A stretch of 64,000 nucleotides of DNA from Flavobacterium potami (GTDB lineage Bacteria > Bacteroidota > Bacteroidia > Flavobacteriales > Flavobacteriaceae): contig NZ_JAINUY010000001.1 of NCBI RefSeq assembly GCF_020026915.1, forward strand, positions 1,178,001 through 1,242,000, read 5' to 3'. Positions 49,462-61,393 of this stretch are shown one piece after another. The notes beneath the pieces are model-generated. The model ran no database searches. It was not told the DNA's origin and worked only from the letters and a program-made list of their open reading frames with translations. Position 1 is the first letter of the stretch, and every line of letters starts with the position of its first letter. The translations under genes were made by a program, and so were the position numbers.

Positions 49462-51144
49462 ATGTTTTCAAAAAACACAAAACACAATTTCAAATTAAAA
49501 ACCGCTTTCTTAGCATTGTTTTCAATCTGTTTACAACTTTCAGTAACAGCACAAAACGCATGGAAACCAGCTTCATTTGAAATCGTAAAATCAAATTACA
49601 AAACTTTCAAAACCACTCAATACGCTCATGTTTTTTCAGGAAGCAAACACAATATTGTTCGTTTAGCTCCAGAATTGCAAGGCTTGACGGGAATCGAACT
49701 TCCTTTAGATAAATATAAAAATGGAACGAATGCTCCTTTGCAATTAAAGTTTAAAGAACCTGTAATGGTTTTGGTTGGTGTTTTTCAGGATAAAAATGCA
49801 GAATATCTTCAAGTGAATCAAATTGGAAATAATAATGAGATTATTTCAAATGGAGTTACCATTACAGGTTTACCGCCTGTTGATGTTTATGCAATTCCTT
49901 ACGGAAAAGGAACTCACACTATTTTACCCAATCAAAAAGGATTGTTTACTGTTTTGGGAGTTTTAAAAAGCGATCAGCAGTTGAATGCAAGAGATGCTAA
50001 ATTTCCAGACGGAAAATTGTGGAACCCAACATTTATTGTAGAAGGATTTTCAGATGAAAAACCGCTTTTCGAAGTTATCGGCGGAGAAAACAAACCCGTT
50101 ATTGATGAAGGAATGTCAGGAACTGATGGAATCCAAGGAGGTTTTGAAGGCGGGCGCGTGGTAAAAGTAGGCGATACGTATCATATGTTTCCAACAGAAA
50201 GAGCTGGAGAAAAAGGTGTCGATTATTATTATGATCGTGTAAAAACCAAAATCGGACATTGGACAAGTAAAGATGCGATTCATTGGAAAAGAGAATCAAC
50301 AATTTACCAAGCAAGCGGAACTTACGCGGTAACCGAAGATGATAACCCAATGAACGATCGTCGTGCCGCAATTTGGTCGTATATGCCGGTTTTTAATGAA
50401 AAAGCAAACAAATGGTACGGCTATTATTTGGCTTATACAGTTAGTAAAGAAATAGAACCAAATCACTCATTTGGTAGAATTTGGCGTTGCGAATCGACTG
50501 TAGATGGAATCAACGGAATCGGTGGTCCTTATAAAGATATGGGAATTATCATGGAACCAGGATTAGATTCTCAGCCTTGGGAAGGTCGTCAAGGTGTGGC
50601 TTCTTTTTTTCCATACCAAGTTGGCGATAAATATTTCGGATTTTACAGCGGTGCATATCCGTTTAATTCATGGGCAGATTATCCGAAGAAATCAGGAAAA
50701 GGCTGGTTTGTGGCTTTAGCCGAATCTAAAAGTTTAGAAGGTCCTTGGCTGCGAATGAACAAAGGTTTGGAACCAATCAAAACTATGCATCCGCTTTTTG
50801 TTGAAAATCCAATTGTGAGTCAATTGCCAAATGGTCTATACATCGCGATTTTCGACGGAGGTCCAGACGGTTGGGGACATCATTTACCAAACATGATTGC
50901 CTATTCATTATCTGCGGATGGCGTTAATTGGGCAGAAGCACATTACTTGCCAATCGAAACCAAAGTAGATAAATGGTGGGATATTATGAGGACTCCGCTT
51001 TGTCTAATCCCAGAAGGAAATGACGTTTACACCATAGTTTATAATGCCATCGATTTAAAAAGAAGATTTCATCCAACAGGAATGGTTAAAGTAAAATTGA
51101 ATAAGGATGTAATGGAATCTAAATTGAAAGAATTGAAGAAGTAA
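49462..51144 (+). CDS. Secreted GH43-like beta-propeller protein, family unassigned
   Basis: A 560-residue protein with a signal peptide to about residue 30 (VTAQ). Residues about 35-190 form a beta-sandwich domain; residues about 205-550 show a five-bladed-propeller pattern: EGGRVVKVGDTYHMFPTERAGE (about 228-249), IGHWTSKDAIHWKRESTIY, WSYMPVFNEKANKWYGYYLAYT (about 307-328), GVASFFPYQVGDKYFGFYSG (about 379-398), and ENPIVSQLPNGLYIAIFDGGPDGWG. The blades and the 'signal, W-K' repeats match GH43/GH32-type clans, but no catalytic triad can be placed with confidence. In this locus it likely acts on a pectin side chain. The next gene is also propeller-like. Confidence 0.65.
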   Translation: MFSKNTKHNFKLKTAFLALFSICLQLSVTAQNAWKPASFEIVKSNYKTFKTTQYAHVFSGSKHNIVRLAPELQGLTGIELPLDKYKNGTNAPLQLKFKEPVMVLVGVFQDKNAEYLQVNQIGNNNEIISNGVTITGLPPVDVYAIPYGKGTHTILPNQKGLFTVLGVLKSDQQLNARDAKFPDGKLWNPTFIVEGFSDEKPLFEVIGGENKPVIDEGMSGTDGIQGGFEGGRVVKVGDTYHMFPTERAGEKGVDYYYDRVKTKIGHWTSKDAIHWKRESTIYQASGTYAVTEDDNPMNDRRAAIWSYMPVFNEKANKWYGYYLAYTVSKEIEPNHSFGRIWRCESTVDGINGIGGPYKDMGIIMEPGLDSQPWEGRQGVASFFPYQVGDKYFGFYSGAYPFNSWADYPKKSGKGWFVALAESKSLEGPWLRMNKGLEPIKTMHPLFVENPIVSQLPNGLYIAIFDGGPDGWGHHLPNMIAYSLSADGVNWAEAHYLPIETKVDKWWDIMRTPLCLIPEGNDVYTIVYNAIDLKRRFHPTGMVKVKLNKDVMESKLKELKK

Positions 51145-51197
51145 TTTAGACGGGGTAGAAGAAGGAAGCAAGAGGCAAGATTTTTGAGAATAGAAAA

Positions 51198-51274
51198 ACT
51201 TTGCGACTCTGCGACTTTGCGAGATTAATTCGTTCAAAAATAAAAAAAAAACTTAGAGTCTTAGTGTCTTTGTG
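51198..51274. repeat. Octad-periodic words (two blocks, same orientation)
   Basis: Block one: ACTTTGCG, ACTCTGCG, ACTTTGCG at 51198-51221. Block two: ACTTAGAG, TCTTAGTG, TCTTTGTG at 51251-51274. The strict 8-base period is as at 27513, but the two blocks are not complementary. Confidence 0.65.
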
Positions 51275-51302
51275 GCAAAAGCAAACAAAACATAACCAAA
51301 AA

Positions 51303-52427
51303 ATGAAAATTAAGTATCTAATCCTAACCATTTCAGCACTTGCCCTAACAAGCTGTGCAACCAAATACAAGAAAAGAGAAATTACCGACAGCGTAATGCA
51401 GGAAATTTACGAGGAAATAAAAACGCCTTATAAATACGGTTTGGTGATGGTGCCAACAGACAACTCCTATAAAATGGATTGTCCAAGCGTATTTAGAAAA
51501 GACGGCAAATGGTACATGACGTATTTAATTTATGATGGAAGAGGTTACGAAACTTGGTTAGCAGAAAGCGACAATTTACTAGACTGGAAACATCTAGGAA
51601 AAGTAATGTCATTCTCAGAAAATGAAAAACACTGGGATGTGAATCAAAAAGCAGGTTATATTTCGTTGCAAGACATGACTTGGGGTGGAAGCTACGAATG
51701 GGAAAAATACGAGGATAAATACTGGATGAGCTATTTCGGCGGAGACAGCAAAGGTTACGAAGCAGGAGTTTTATCAATTGGAATGGCTTATACGAAAGAA
51801 GCGCCGACAAAACCACACGAATTTCAGAGATTAGAAAATCCGGTTTTAACGCCAAAAGATAAAGATGCAAAATGGTGGGATAATAGCACAATGTACAAAA
51901 ACAGTGTAATTCGTGATAAAGATAAATTGACAGGACATAATTTTATCATGTACTACAATGCCCGTGGCGATAGTATCAATCCTGCGAAAGGTGCGGAACG
52001 TATTGCTATGGCGGTTTCAAACGATATGAAACACTGGGAGCGCTATGGTAATAAACCTTTAATCAACCATCATAAAGGAATTTCAGGAGATGCTTATATT
52101 CAGCGTATTAATGATACTTGGGTAATGTTCTATTTCGGAGCTTTTTGGACGGGTTGGAATCAAGGCGCATTTAACCGTTTCGCCGTTTCAAATGATTTAG
52201 TAAACTGGACGGACTGGAAAGGAGAGGATTTAGTAAAATCATCTGAACCTTATGACGATTTATTTGCTCATAAATCATTTGTTGTAAAACATGATGGTGT
52301 TGTGTATCATTTCTATTGTGCCGTTAACAAAGCAGAACAAAGAGGAATCGCAATTGCCACTTCGAAAGATTTAGGGAAAAGCAAATTGAATTTTGTAGCT
52401 CCGCCGGAGAAGAAAAAGAAGAATTAA
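51303..52427 (+). CDS. Lipoprotein with a GH43/GH130-like five-bladed propeller
   Basis: About 374 residues from the ATG at 51303, which gives a lipoprotein signal (LTSC near residue 18); the longer frame from 51201 starts in a repeat. The propeller begins DCPSVFRKDGKWYMTYLIYDGRGYETWLAESDNLLDWKHLG (about 59-99) and continues with GGSYEWEKYEDKYWMSYFGG, WWDNSTMYKNSVIRDKDKLTGHNFIMYYNARG, GDAYIQRINDTWVMFYFG and FAHKSFVVKHDGVVYHFYCAVN. The repeated D-K-W-Y/E blades suit GH43, GH130 or GH117-like enzymes. It probably faces the periplasm or surface and acts on an oligosaccharide. Activity not predictable. Confidence 0.65.
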   Translation: MKIKYLILTISALALTSCATKYKKREITDSVMQEIYEEIKTPYKYGLVMVPTDNSYKMDCPSVFRKDGKWYMTYLIYDGRGYETWLAESDNLLDWKHLGKVMSFSENEKHWDVNQKAGYISLQDMTWGGSYEWEKYEDKYWMSYFGGDSKGYEAGVLSIGMAYTKEAPTKPHEFQRLENPVLTPKDKDAKWWDNSTMYKNSVIRDKDKLTGHNFIMYYNARGDSINPAKGAERIAMAVSNDMKHWERYGNKPLINHHKGISGDAYIQRINDTWVMFYFGAFWTGWNQGAFNRFAVSNDLVNWTDWKGEDLVKSSEPYDDLFAHKSFVVKHDGVVYHFYCAVNKAEQRGIAIATSKDLGKSKLNFVAPPEKKKKN

Positions 52428-52434
52428 GAGAAAA

Positions 52435-52462
52435 GTACAAAGTACAAAGTACAAAGTACAAA
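52435..52462. repeat. Heptad tandem repeat, four copies of GTACAAA
   Basis: Perfect 7-base period from 52435 to 52462, eight bases after the lipoprotein stop. A single-arm member of the periodic-word class. Confidence 0.85.
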
Positions 52463-52523
52463 GAATTAAGATATAGTACGTTTTAAACCTTACAGGTTTA
52501 ATAATCACAAAATAAAACATCCA

Positions 52524-55974
<3,451 letters not shown>

Positions 55975-56024
55975 TAAATTTATAATTGACAATTAAAAAT
56001 TGATAGTTAAAAATTAACGAAACA

Positions 56025-56130
56025 GTTTGTCATTTCGAGGAACGAGAAATCACACGCGGGATTCGACACAGATTGAAGACAAACTTTGAGGAGTTTCTAG
56101 TGTGATTTCTCCTTACGGCGAAATGACAAA
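56025..56130. repeat. Dispersed palindromic repeat (GTCATTTCGA family), copy D
   Basis: Ends GTTTGTCATTTCGAGG and GGCGAAATGACAAA, interior similar to copy C. It is the first of three palindromes in the 329-base gap before the GH106 gene. Confidence 0.83.
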
Positions 56131-56155
56131 AATGCGTAATACTAAGAGATTATCA

Positions 56156-56236
56156 AACATAGCCCAAGGTTTCAACCTTGGGAAACGCATAGTTTAATTA
56201 CGTTGTGTCTCAATGGTTGAACCATTGGCTATGTTA
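56156..56236. repeat. Palindromic element (CATAGCCCAAGG type)
   Basis: AAACATAGCCCAAGGTTTCA pairs loosely with TGAACCATTGGCTATGTT. Related to the element at 34452. Confidence 0.7.
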
Positions 56237-56246
56237 TAAAAATACC

Positions 56247-56279
56247 AAACCCGACAGGTTTCAAAAACCTGTCGGGTTT
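56247..56279. repeat. Perfect stem-loop 25 bases before the GH106 start
   Basis: AAACCCGACAGGTTT pairs perfectly with AAACCTGTCGGGTTT around a 3-base loop, so a 15-base stem stands immediately before the start codon at 56304. It could act as a processing or stability signal in the transcript. Confidence 0.75.
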
Positions 56280-56303
56280 ACAAACGAAATAAAACGATTA
56301 AAA

Positions 56304-59300
56304 ATGTTTCAAAAAAAACACCTCTTTTTTATCCTCCTTCTCGCAAGTTTTGTCTCTGCGCAGGAACTCCATAAAAAAGAATCTTTTCAGCCAACACTAG
56401 AATCCTCCAAAACTTGGGTGTATTGGTATTGGATGAAATCGGCGTATTCTAAAGCAGGAATCACAGCCGATTTAGAAGCCATGAAACACAACGGAATTGC
56501 AGGCGCATATCTAATGACCATCAAAGGTCCAGCAAATCCGCCATTGATTAATCCGCCAATTTTGCAGCTGACGCCTGAATTTTGGGATATGATTAGCTGG
56601 GCTTTTAAAGAAGCAGATCGTTTAGGTTTGAAACTCGCTTTTCATGGAGCAGACGGATTTGCCGTTGCAGGTGGTCCGTGGATTAAACCAGAAATGTCGA
56701 TGCAAAGAGTAGTTTGGTCAACGACAGAAATTTTAGGAGGAAAAAAAATCACTTCAAAACTTCCTGTTCCTGAGCATTACAAGGATTATTATAAAGATAT
56801 TGCAGTTTTTGCAATCCCGATAAAAGAATATCAAACTACTTCACAAATTCAATTACCAAAAGTTACAACATCAAACAATACAGATGCTTCTTTTTTGGCT
56901 GATCCTAAAAAAGATGAAAACTTCAAATTTGCAGATGCAGGCTGGATTCAATACAAATTTGCACAGCCTTTTACCTGCAAATCGATTGTTATTGAAACCA
57001 AAGGAAGGGATTATCAGGCACAGCGTTTAATTGTGGAAGTAAGTGATGATGGAGTTCATTTTAAATTCCACGAAAGATTGGTTGCACCACGCCACGGTTG
57101 GCAGGATATGGATTTTCCGAATACGCATACTATTACGCCTGTTACAGCAAAATATTTCAGATTTGTTTATAATCCAGTAGGAACAGAACCAGGAGCTGAA
57201 GATTTGGATTTTGCGAAATGGAAACAAAATCTGAAAGTGAGTAAAATTATACTTTCGAATCAGTCTTTAATCAATAATTACGAAGGAAAATCAGGAGCGA
57301 TTTGGCGTTTGACTCCAGAAACTACAGAGAAACAAATTCCGAATACAGATGCGTTCAAAAAATCAGAGACCATTAATATTTCGAGTTTTGTTGATGCTGA
57401 TGGAAATTTGAATTGGAAAGCGCCAAAAGGGAAATGGAAAATTATCCGAATGGGACATACTTCTACAGGGCATGAAAATGCAACGGGTGGAGCTGGAAAA
57501 GGTTTAGAAGTAGATAAATTCAATCCAGAATTAATTCGTTTTCAACTAGATCATTGGTTCGGAGAAGCAGTGCGTTCTGCTAGTCCAGAATTGGCTTCAA
57601 GAGTTCTGGAAATACTACATTTTGATAGTTGGGAATGTGGAAGCCAAAACTGGTCTTCGGTTTTTCAGGCTGAATTTAAAAAGAGACGTGGTTACGATAT
57701 TGTAGAATATTTGCCTGTAATGGCTGGAATTCCAGTAGAAAGTGCTGATTTTTCAGAGAAAGTTTTATACGATGTTAGAAAAACAATTGGCGATTTAGTG
57801 GCAGATAATTTCTACGGTACTGTCGCTCAAATTGCTAAAGAATATAAGGTTAAATTAAGTTCAGAAAATGTCGCGCCAACCATGATGAGTGATGCTTTGT
57901 TGCATTATAAATATGTCGATTATCCGGGTGGTGAATTTTGGCTGAAAAGCCCAACACATGACAAACCTTTTGATATGGTCGATGCCATTTCGGGAGGACA
58001 TATTTATGGAAAAGACATTATTCAGGCGGAATCTTTTACGGCTTTGCGAATGGATTGGGACGAACATCCAGGAAATCTAAAAACAACTGCAGACCGAAAT
58101 TATGCTTTGGGAATCAACCGTTTATTCTATCACGTTTTTGTACATAATCCGTGGACGGACAGAAAACCGGGAATGACTTTAGACGATATCGGAACTTTTT
58201 TTCAAAGAGACCAAACGTGGTGGAAACCCGGAAAAGCTTGGTTTGATTATTGTCAAAGAGTACAGTTTCAGTTACAAAAAGGAAAACCAGTAATTGATTT
58301 GGCGGTTTTTATTGGAGAAGATTTTCCTTCGCGTTCTTTTGTTCCAGATCGTTTGGTGTCTTTTATTCCGAATGTTTTTGGAAAGGAAAGATTAGAAAGC
58401 GAGAAAATCCGTTTAGAAAATGAAGGTCAGCCAACTGCAAAAATGCCGAAAGAAGTGACCTATTCTAAAAATATAACTGATTTATCGCAATGGATTAATG
58501 CTTTAAATGGTTATCAGTACGATTCATTTAACGCCGATGTTTTAATCAATAGAGCAAAAGTTGTAAACGGAAAAGTAACTTTTGAAGGCGGAATCGAATA
58601 CGGAGCTTTACTATTTCCGGGAAGTCATAAAATGGCGCCGAATAAAATTTTGTCTTTGGCTTCAGCCGAAAAAATCCTGCAATTGCTAAAAGACGGAGCA
58701 ACGATTTTTGTAGATGAAAAACCAACAATTCAACCAGGAATTCAATCAGAAGCAAACCAAAAGAAATGGCAAAATGTGATTGATGAAATTTGGAATAAAG
58801 CCAATTCATCTTCATGGAAAATCGGAAAAGGAACGGTCGTTAAACTACCTTATTTAGGAAATGATTTTGCTTCAATCGGAATCACTCAAGATGTTTATTT
58901 TCCAAACTTAAACAGAGCCGATTCCGAAACAATTGCTTGGGCGCATAGAAAAGCAGATAATGAAGAAGTCTATTTTCTTTCGAATCAAAAAGAACAAAAA
59001 AGAACATTTGATGCTTCATTTAGAATAGCTGGAAAAGTGCTACAATGGTACAATCCCGTTACGGACAAAACATCGGTTTTAACCAATTGGAAAATAGAAA
59101 ACGGAAGAACAATTGTTTCCTTAACTTTAGAGGCAAACGAATCTGGTTTTGTGATTTTTAAAGAAGAAACGAAAGAAGTTTTAGCTCAAGGAAAAACAGC
59201 TGAATTTGAAAAAGTTCAGGTTTTAGATGAAAACTGGGAACTTCAGTTTGATTCAGAATTTAAAGGTCCGAAAGAAGTCATAAAAACAAATAAACTTTTT

Positions 59301-59690
59301 GATTGGAGTACTTCAGAAAATGATCAAATTAAGTATTATGCAGGTACTGTAGTTTACAAAAAAGAATTTGTTTGGAAAGGAAAAGACACCAGCAAAATTT
59401 GGCTTGATCTAGGAGAAATCGCTAATATAGCTGAAGTTTCCATCAATGGAAAAGATTGCGGAACACTTTGGACTTTCCCTTTCAAAACAGATATTTCGCA
59501 AGCATTACAAAAAGGAAAAAATACAATCGTAATAAAAGTGACCAATACGTGGGCAAATCGTTTAATTGGCGATCAAAAATTACCAAAAGAAGAAAGGTTA
59601 ACGTGGACGACAGCACCATTTAGATTGGAAGGAAATCCATTGTTGAAAGCGGGATTATTAGGTCCAGTAAGTATTGTAAAAGAAAAGTAG
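56304..59690 (+). CDS. Alpha-L-rhamnosidase, glycoside hydrolase family 106
   Basis: About 1128 residues from the ATG at 56304, which opens directly with a signal peptide (FFILLLASFVSAQ); the frame from 56205 runs through repeats. GH106 features: SKTWVYWYWMKSAYSKAGITADLEAMKHNGIAGAYL (about 30-66), LKLAFHGADGFAVAGGPWIKPEMSMQRVVW (about 109-138), an inserted F5/8-like carbohydrate-binding region (about 205-310), then LHFDSWECGSQNW (about 437-449), LSSENVAPTMMSDAL (about 516-530), SFTALRMDWDEHPGNLKTTADRNYALGINRLFYHVFVHNPW (about 577-617). A C-terminal jelly-roll has SINGKDCGTLWTFPF. It cleaves terminal alpha-L-rhamnose, complementing the GH78 enzyme of this locus. Confidence 0.9.
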   Translation: MFQKKHLFFILLLASFVSAQELHKKESFQPTLESSKTWVYWYWMKSAYSKAGITADLEAMKHNGIAGAYLMTIKGPANPPLINPPILQLTPEFWDMISWAFKEADRLGLKLAFHGADGFAVAGGPWIKPEMSMQRVVWSTTEILGGKKITSKLPVPEHYKDYYKDIAVFAIPIKEYQTTSQIQLPKVTTSNNTDASFLADPKKDENFKFADAGWIQYKFAQPFTCKSIVIETKGRDYQAQRLIVEVSDDGVHFKFHERLVAPRHGWQDMDFPNTHTITPVTAKYFRFVYNPVGTEPGAEDLDFAKWKQNLKVSKIILSNQSLINNYEGKSGAIWRLTPETTEKQIPNTDAFKKSETINISSFVDADGNLNWKAPKGKWKIIRMGHTSTGHENATGGAGKGLEVDKFNPELIRFQLDHWFGEAVRSASPELASRVLEILHFDSWECGSQNWSSVFQAEFKKRRGYDIVEYLPVMAGIPVESADFSEKVLYDVRKTIGDLVADNFYGTVAQIAKEYKVKLSSENVAPTMMSDALLHYKYVDYPGGEFWLKSPTHDKPFDMVDAISGGHIYGKDIIQAESFTALRMDWDEHPGNLKTTADRNYALGINRLFYHVFVHNPWTDRKPGMTLDDIGTFFQRDQTWWKPGKAWFDYCQRVQFQLQKGKPVIDLAVFIGEDFPSRSFVPDRLVSFIPNVFGKERLESEKIRLENEGQPTAKMPKEVTYSKNITDLSQWINALNGYQYDSFNADVLINRAKVVNGKVTFEGGIEYGALLFPGSHKMAPNKILSLASAEKILQLLKDGATIFVDEKPTIQPGIQSEANQKKWQNVIDEIWNKANSSSWKIGKGTVVKLPYLGNDFASIGITQDVYFPNLNRADSETIAWAHRKADNEEVYFLSNQKEQKRTFDASFRIAGKVLQWYNPVTDKTSVLTNWKIENGRTIVSLTLEANESGFVIFKEETKEVLAQGKTAEFEKVQVLDENWELQFDSEFKGPKEVIKTNKLFDWSTSENDQIKYYAGTVVYKKEFVWKGKDTSKIWLDLGEIANIAEVSINGKDCGTLWTFPFKTDISQALQKGKNTIVIKVTNTWANRLIGDQKLPKEERLTWTTAPFRLEGNPLLKAGLLGPVSIVKEK

Positions 59691-59724
59691 GTAAAATATT
59701 AGCAACAGATTGAAAAGAATGGAT

Positions 59725-59791
59725 TGTCACCCTGAGCGAAGTCGAAGGGCGCTCCAATTGGAATCGGGCTTCGACTTCGCTCAGCCTGACA
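59725..59791. repeat. Palindrome (CCTGAGCGAAGTCGAAG type)
   Basis: CCTGAGCGAAGTCGAAG pairs with CTTCGACTTCGCTCAG. A well-known kind of intergenic palindrome in Bacteroidota, seen once here, before the esterase gene. Confidence 0.85.
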
Positions 59792-59850
59792 CAACTAAAA
59801 CCAATAATCCATTTTAATCCTTTAATTTGTGGCGGAAAAAAAATATAAAA

Positions 59851-61284
59851 ATGAGAAAATTTAGAAATTCAATTATTGCATTTGTGGTTGCTTTGTCAAG
59901 CCTTCAAATCAACGCAAAAATCAAAATGCCAGCATTGTTTTCAGACAATATGATGTTGCAGCAAAAATCAAATGCACCAATTTGGGGCTGGGCAGAAAAG
60001 AATGCAAACGTTACAATCAAAACATCTTGGAATTCTAAGGTTTACAAAACAAAAGCGGATGCTTCTGGTAAATGGAAAACTGATTTACAAACACCAGTTG
60101 CAGGGGGACCATTTACAATTGAAGTTACAGAGGGAACTGAAAAAGTAACGATTAAAAACATTTTAATTGGCGAAGTTTGGCTTTGTTCAGGACAATCAAA
60201 TATGGAAATGCCTTTAAAAGGATTTCAAGGACAGCCTGTTAAAAACGGAAACGAGATCATTGTAAGATCAACCAATAAAAACATTCGTTTGATTACGATT
60301 CCGCGTGCGACGGTTTTAGAACCAAAAGACGATTTTGAAGGAAAATGGGAAGAAGCTTCTCCAAAATCAACATCCAATTTTAGTGCAACGGCTTGGTACT
60401 TTGGATCGCTTTTACAAGAAGTTTTAAATGTTCCTGTTGGGTTAATTCATGTTTCGTACGGCGGTTCGAGTATGGAAGCGTGGATGAACAAAGAAATGCT
60501 GAAAGATTTCGCTAGTGCTAAAATTCCGACTACAAAAGAAGAATTGGCAAAAGATCCAAATCGTGTTCCAACGACTTTGTTTAACGGAATGCTTTCACCT
60601 GTGATTGGCTACGGAATTAAAGGTTGTATTTGGTATCAGGGAGAATCAAATTACGAAAGAGCAAATGAATACACCGCTTTAATGAAGAAAATGGTAAGCA
60701 GTTGGAGAACGATGTGGAATCAGGGAGAATTTCCTTTTTATTTCGCTCAGATTGCACCGTTTAATTATGCTTCATTTCATCCAAAAGATTATTTGGAAAA
60801 ATACAATTCGGCTTATTTGAGAGAGGCGCAGTTTAAGGCTTCAAAAGAAATTCCGAATTCGGCAATGGCAGTTTTAATGGATGTAGGAGAAGAAAATAAT
60901 ATTCACCCAATGGACAAGGAAAAAGGAGGAAACCGATTGGCTTTTCAGGCTTTGGCAAGAACATACGGAATAGAAGGATTCGAATTCGAAAGTCCGAAAT
61001 ATAAATCGATGGAAGTAAAAGACGGATCTGTAACGGTTTCTTTTGATGATGTGGCAAACGGAATTACGTCTTATGAAAAAGAAGTGACAGGTTTTGAAAT
61101 AGCGGGAGAAGACAAAGTTTTCTATCCTGCGAAAACGGTTGTGAGAAGAAAATCAGTGGTTTTGACTTCTGATAAAGTATCCAAACCAGTTGCAATACGC
61201 TATTTATGGAAAGATTTCGCCAAAGCGGAATTGTTTAGTGCAGGAGGATTGCCGGTTTCTTCTTTCAGAACAGACGAATGGTAA
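59851..61284 (+). CDS. Sialate O-acetylesterase-like SGNH esterase
   Basis: About 477 residues from the ATG at 59851, with a signal peptide to about residue 22. The start ALFSDNMMLQQKSNAPIWGWAEK is typical of the sialate-O-acetylesterase branch. SGNH block I LCSGQSNMEMPL holds Ser116; IWYQGESN (about 260) supplies the later block with Gly and Asn; and DVGEENNIHPMDKEKGGNRLA (about 343-363) has the catalytic Asp-x-x-His pair. Such enzymes remove acetyl groups; in this pectin locus acetylated rhamnogalacturonan is the likely target rather than sialic acid. It follows the GH106 gene after a repeat. Confidence 0.88.
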   Translation: MRKFRNSIIAFVVALSSLQINAKIKMPALFSDNMMLQQKSNAPIWGWAEKNANVTIKTSWNSKVYKTKADASGKWKTDLQTPVAGGPFTIEVTEGTEKVTIKNILIGEVWLCSGQSNMEMPLKGFQGQPVKNGNEIIVRSTNKNIRLITIPRATVLEPKDDFEGKWEEASPKSTSNFSATAWYFGSLLQEVLNVPVGLIHVSYGGSSMEAWMNKEMLKDFASAKIPTTKEELAKDPNRVPTTLFNGMLSPVIGYGIKGCIWYQGESNYERANEYTALMKKMVSSWRTMWNQGEFPFYFAQIAPFNYASFHPKDYLEKYNSAYLREAQFKASKEIPNSAMAVLMDVGEENNIHPMDKEKGGNRLAFQALARTYGIEGFEFESPKYKSMEVKDGSVTVSFDDVANGITSYEKEVTGFEIAGEDKVFYPAKTVVRRKSVVLTSDKVSKPVAIRYLWKDFAKAELFSAGGLPVSSFRTDEW

Positions 61285-61297
61285 TACCTAACGAACT

Positions 61298-61382
61298 CCT
61301 GCAAGGTTTTCAAAACCTTGTAGGTGTCTTGTTAATTTAGAACTTAAAAAATATACCTACAAGGTTTTGAAAACCTTGCAGG
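61298..61382. repeat. Palindromic element ending 12 bases before the next start codon
   Basis: CCTGCAAGGTTTTCAAAACC and its partner CAAGGTTTTGAAAACCTTGC: each half is itself a short palindrome and the two halves are complementary. It fills the gap between the esterase and DUF5703 genes. Confidence 0.8.
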
Positions 61383-61393
61383 AAACGAAAAAA

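Noticed and set aside
51201..51302. Longer start for the GH43/GH130-like lipoprotein
   Set aside because: It would begin in octad repeats and would bury the lipoprotein signal 35 residues inside.
56205..56303. Longer start for the GH106 gene
   Set aside because: Lies in palindromic elements and a 15-base stem-loop; the ATG at 56304 begins a signal peptide.
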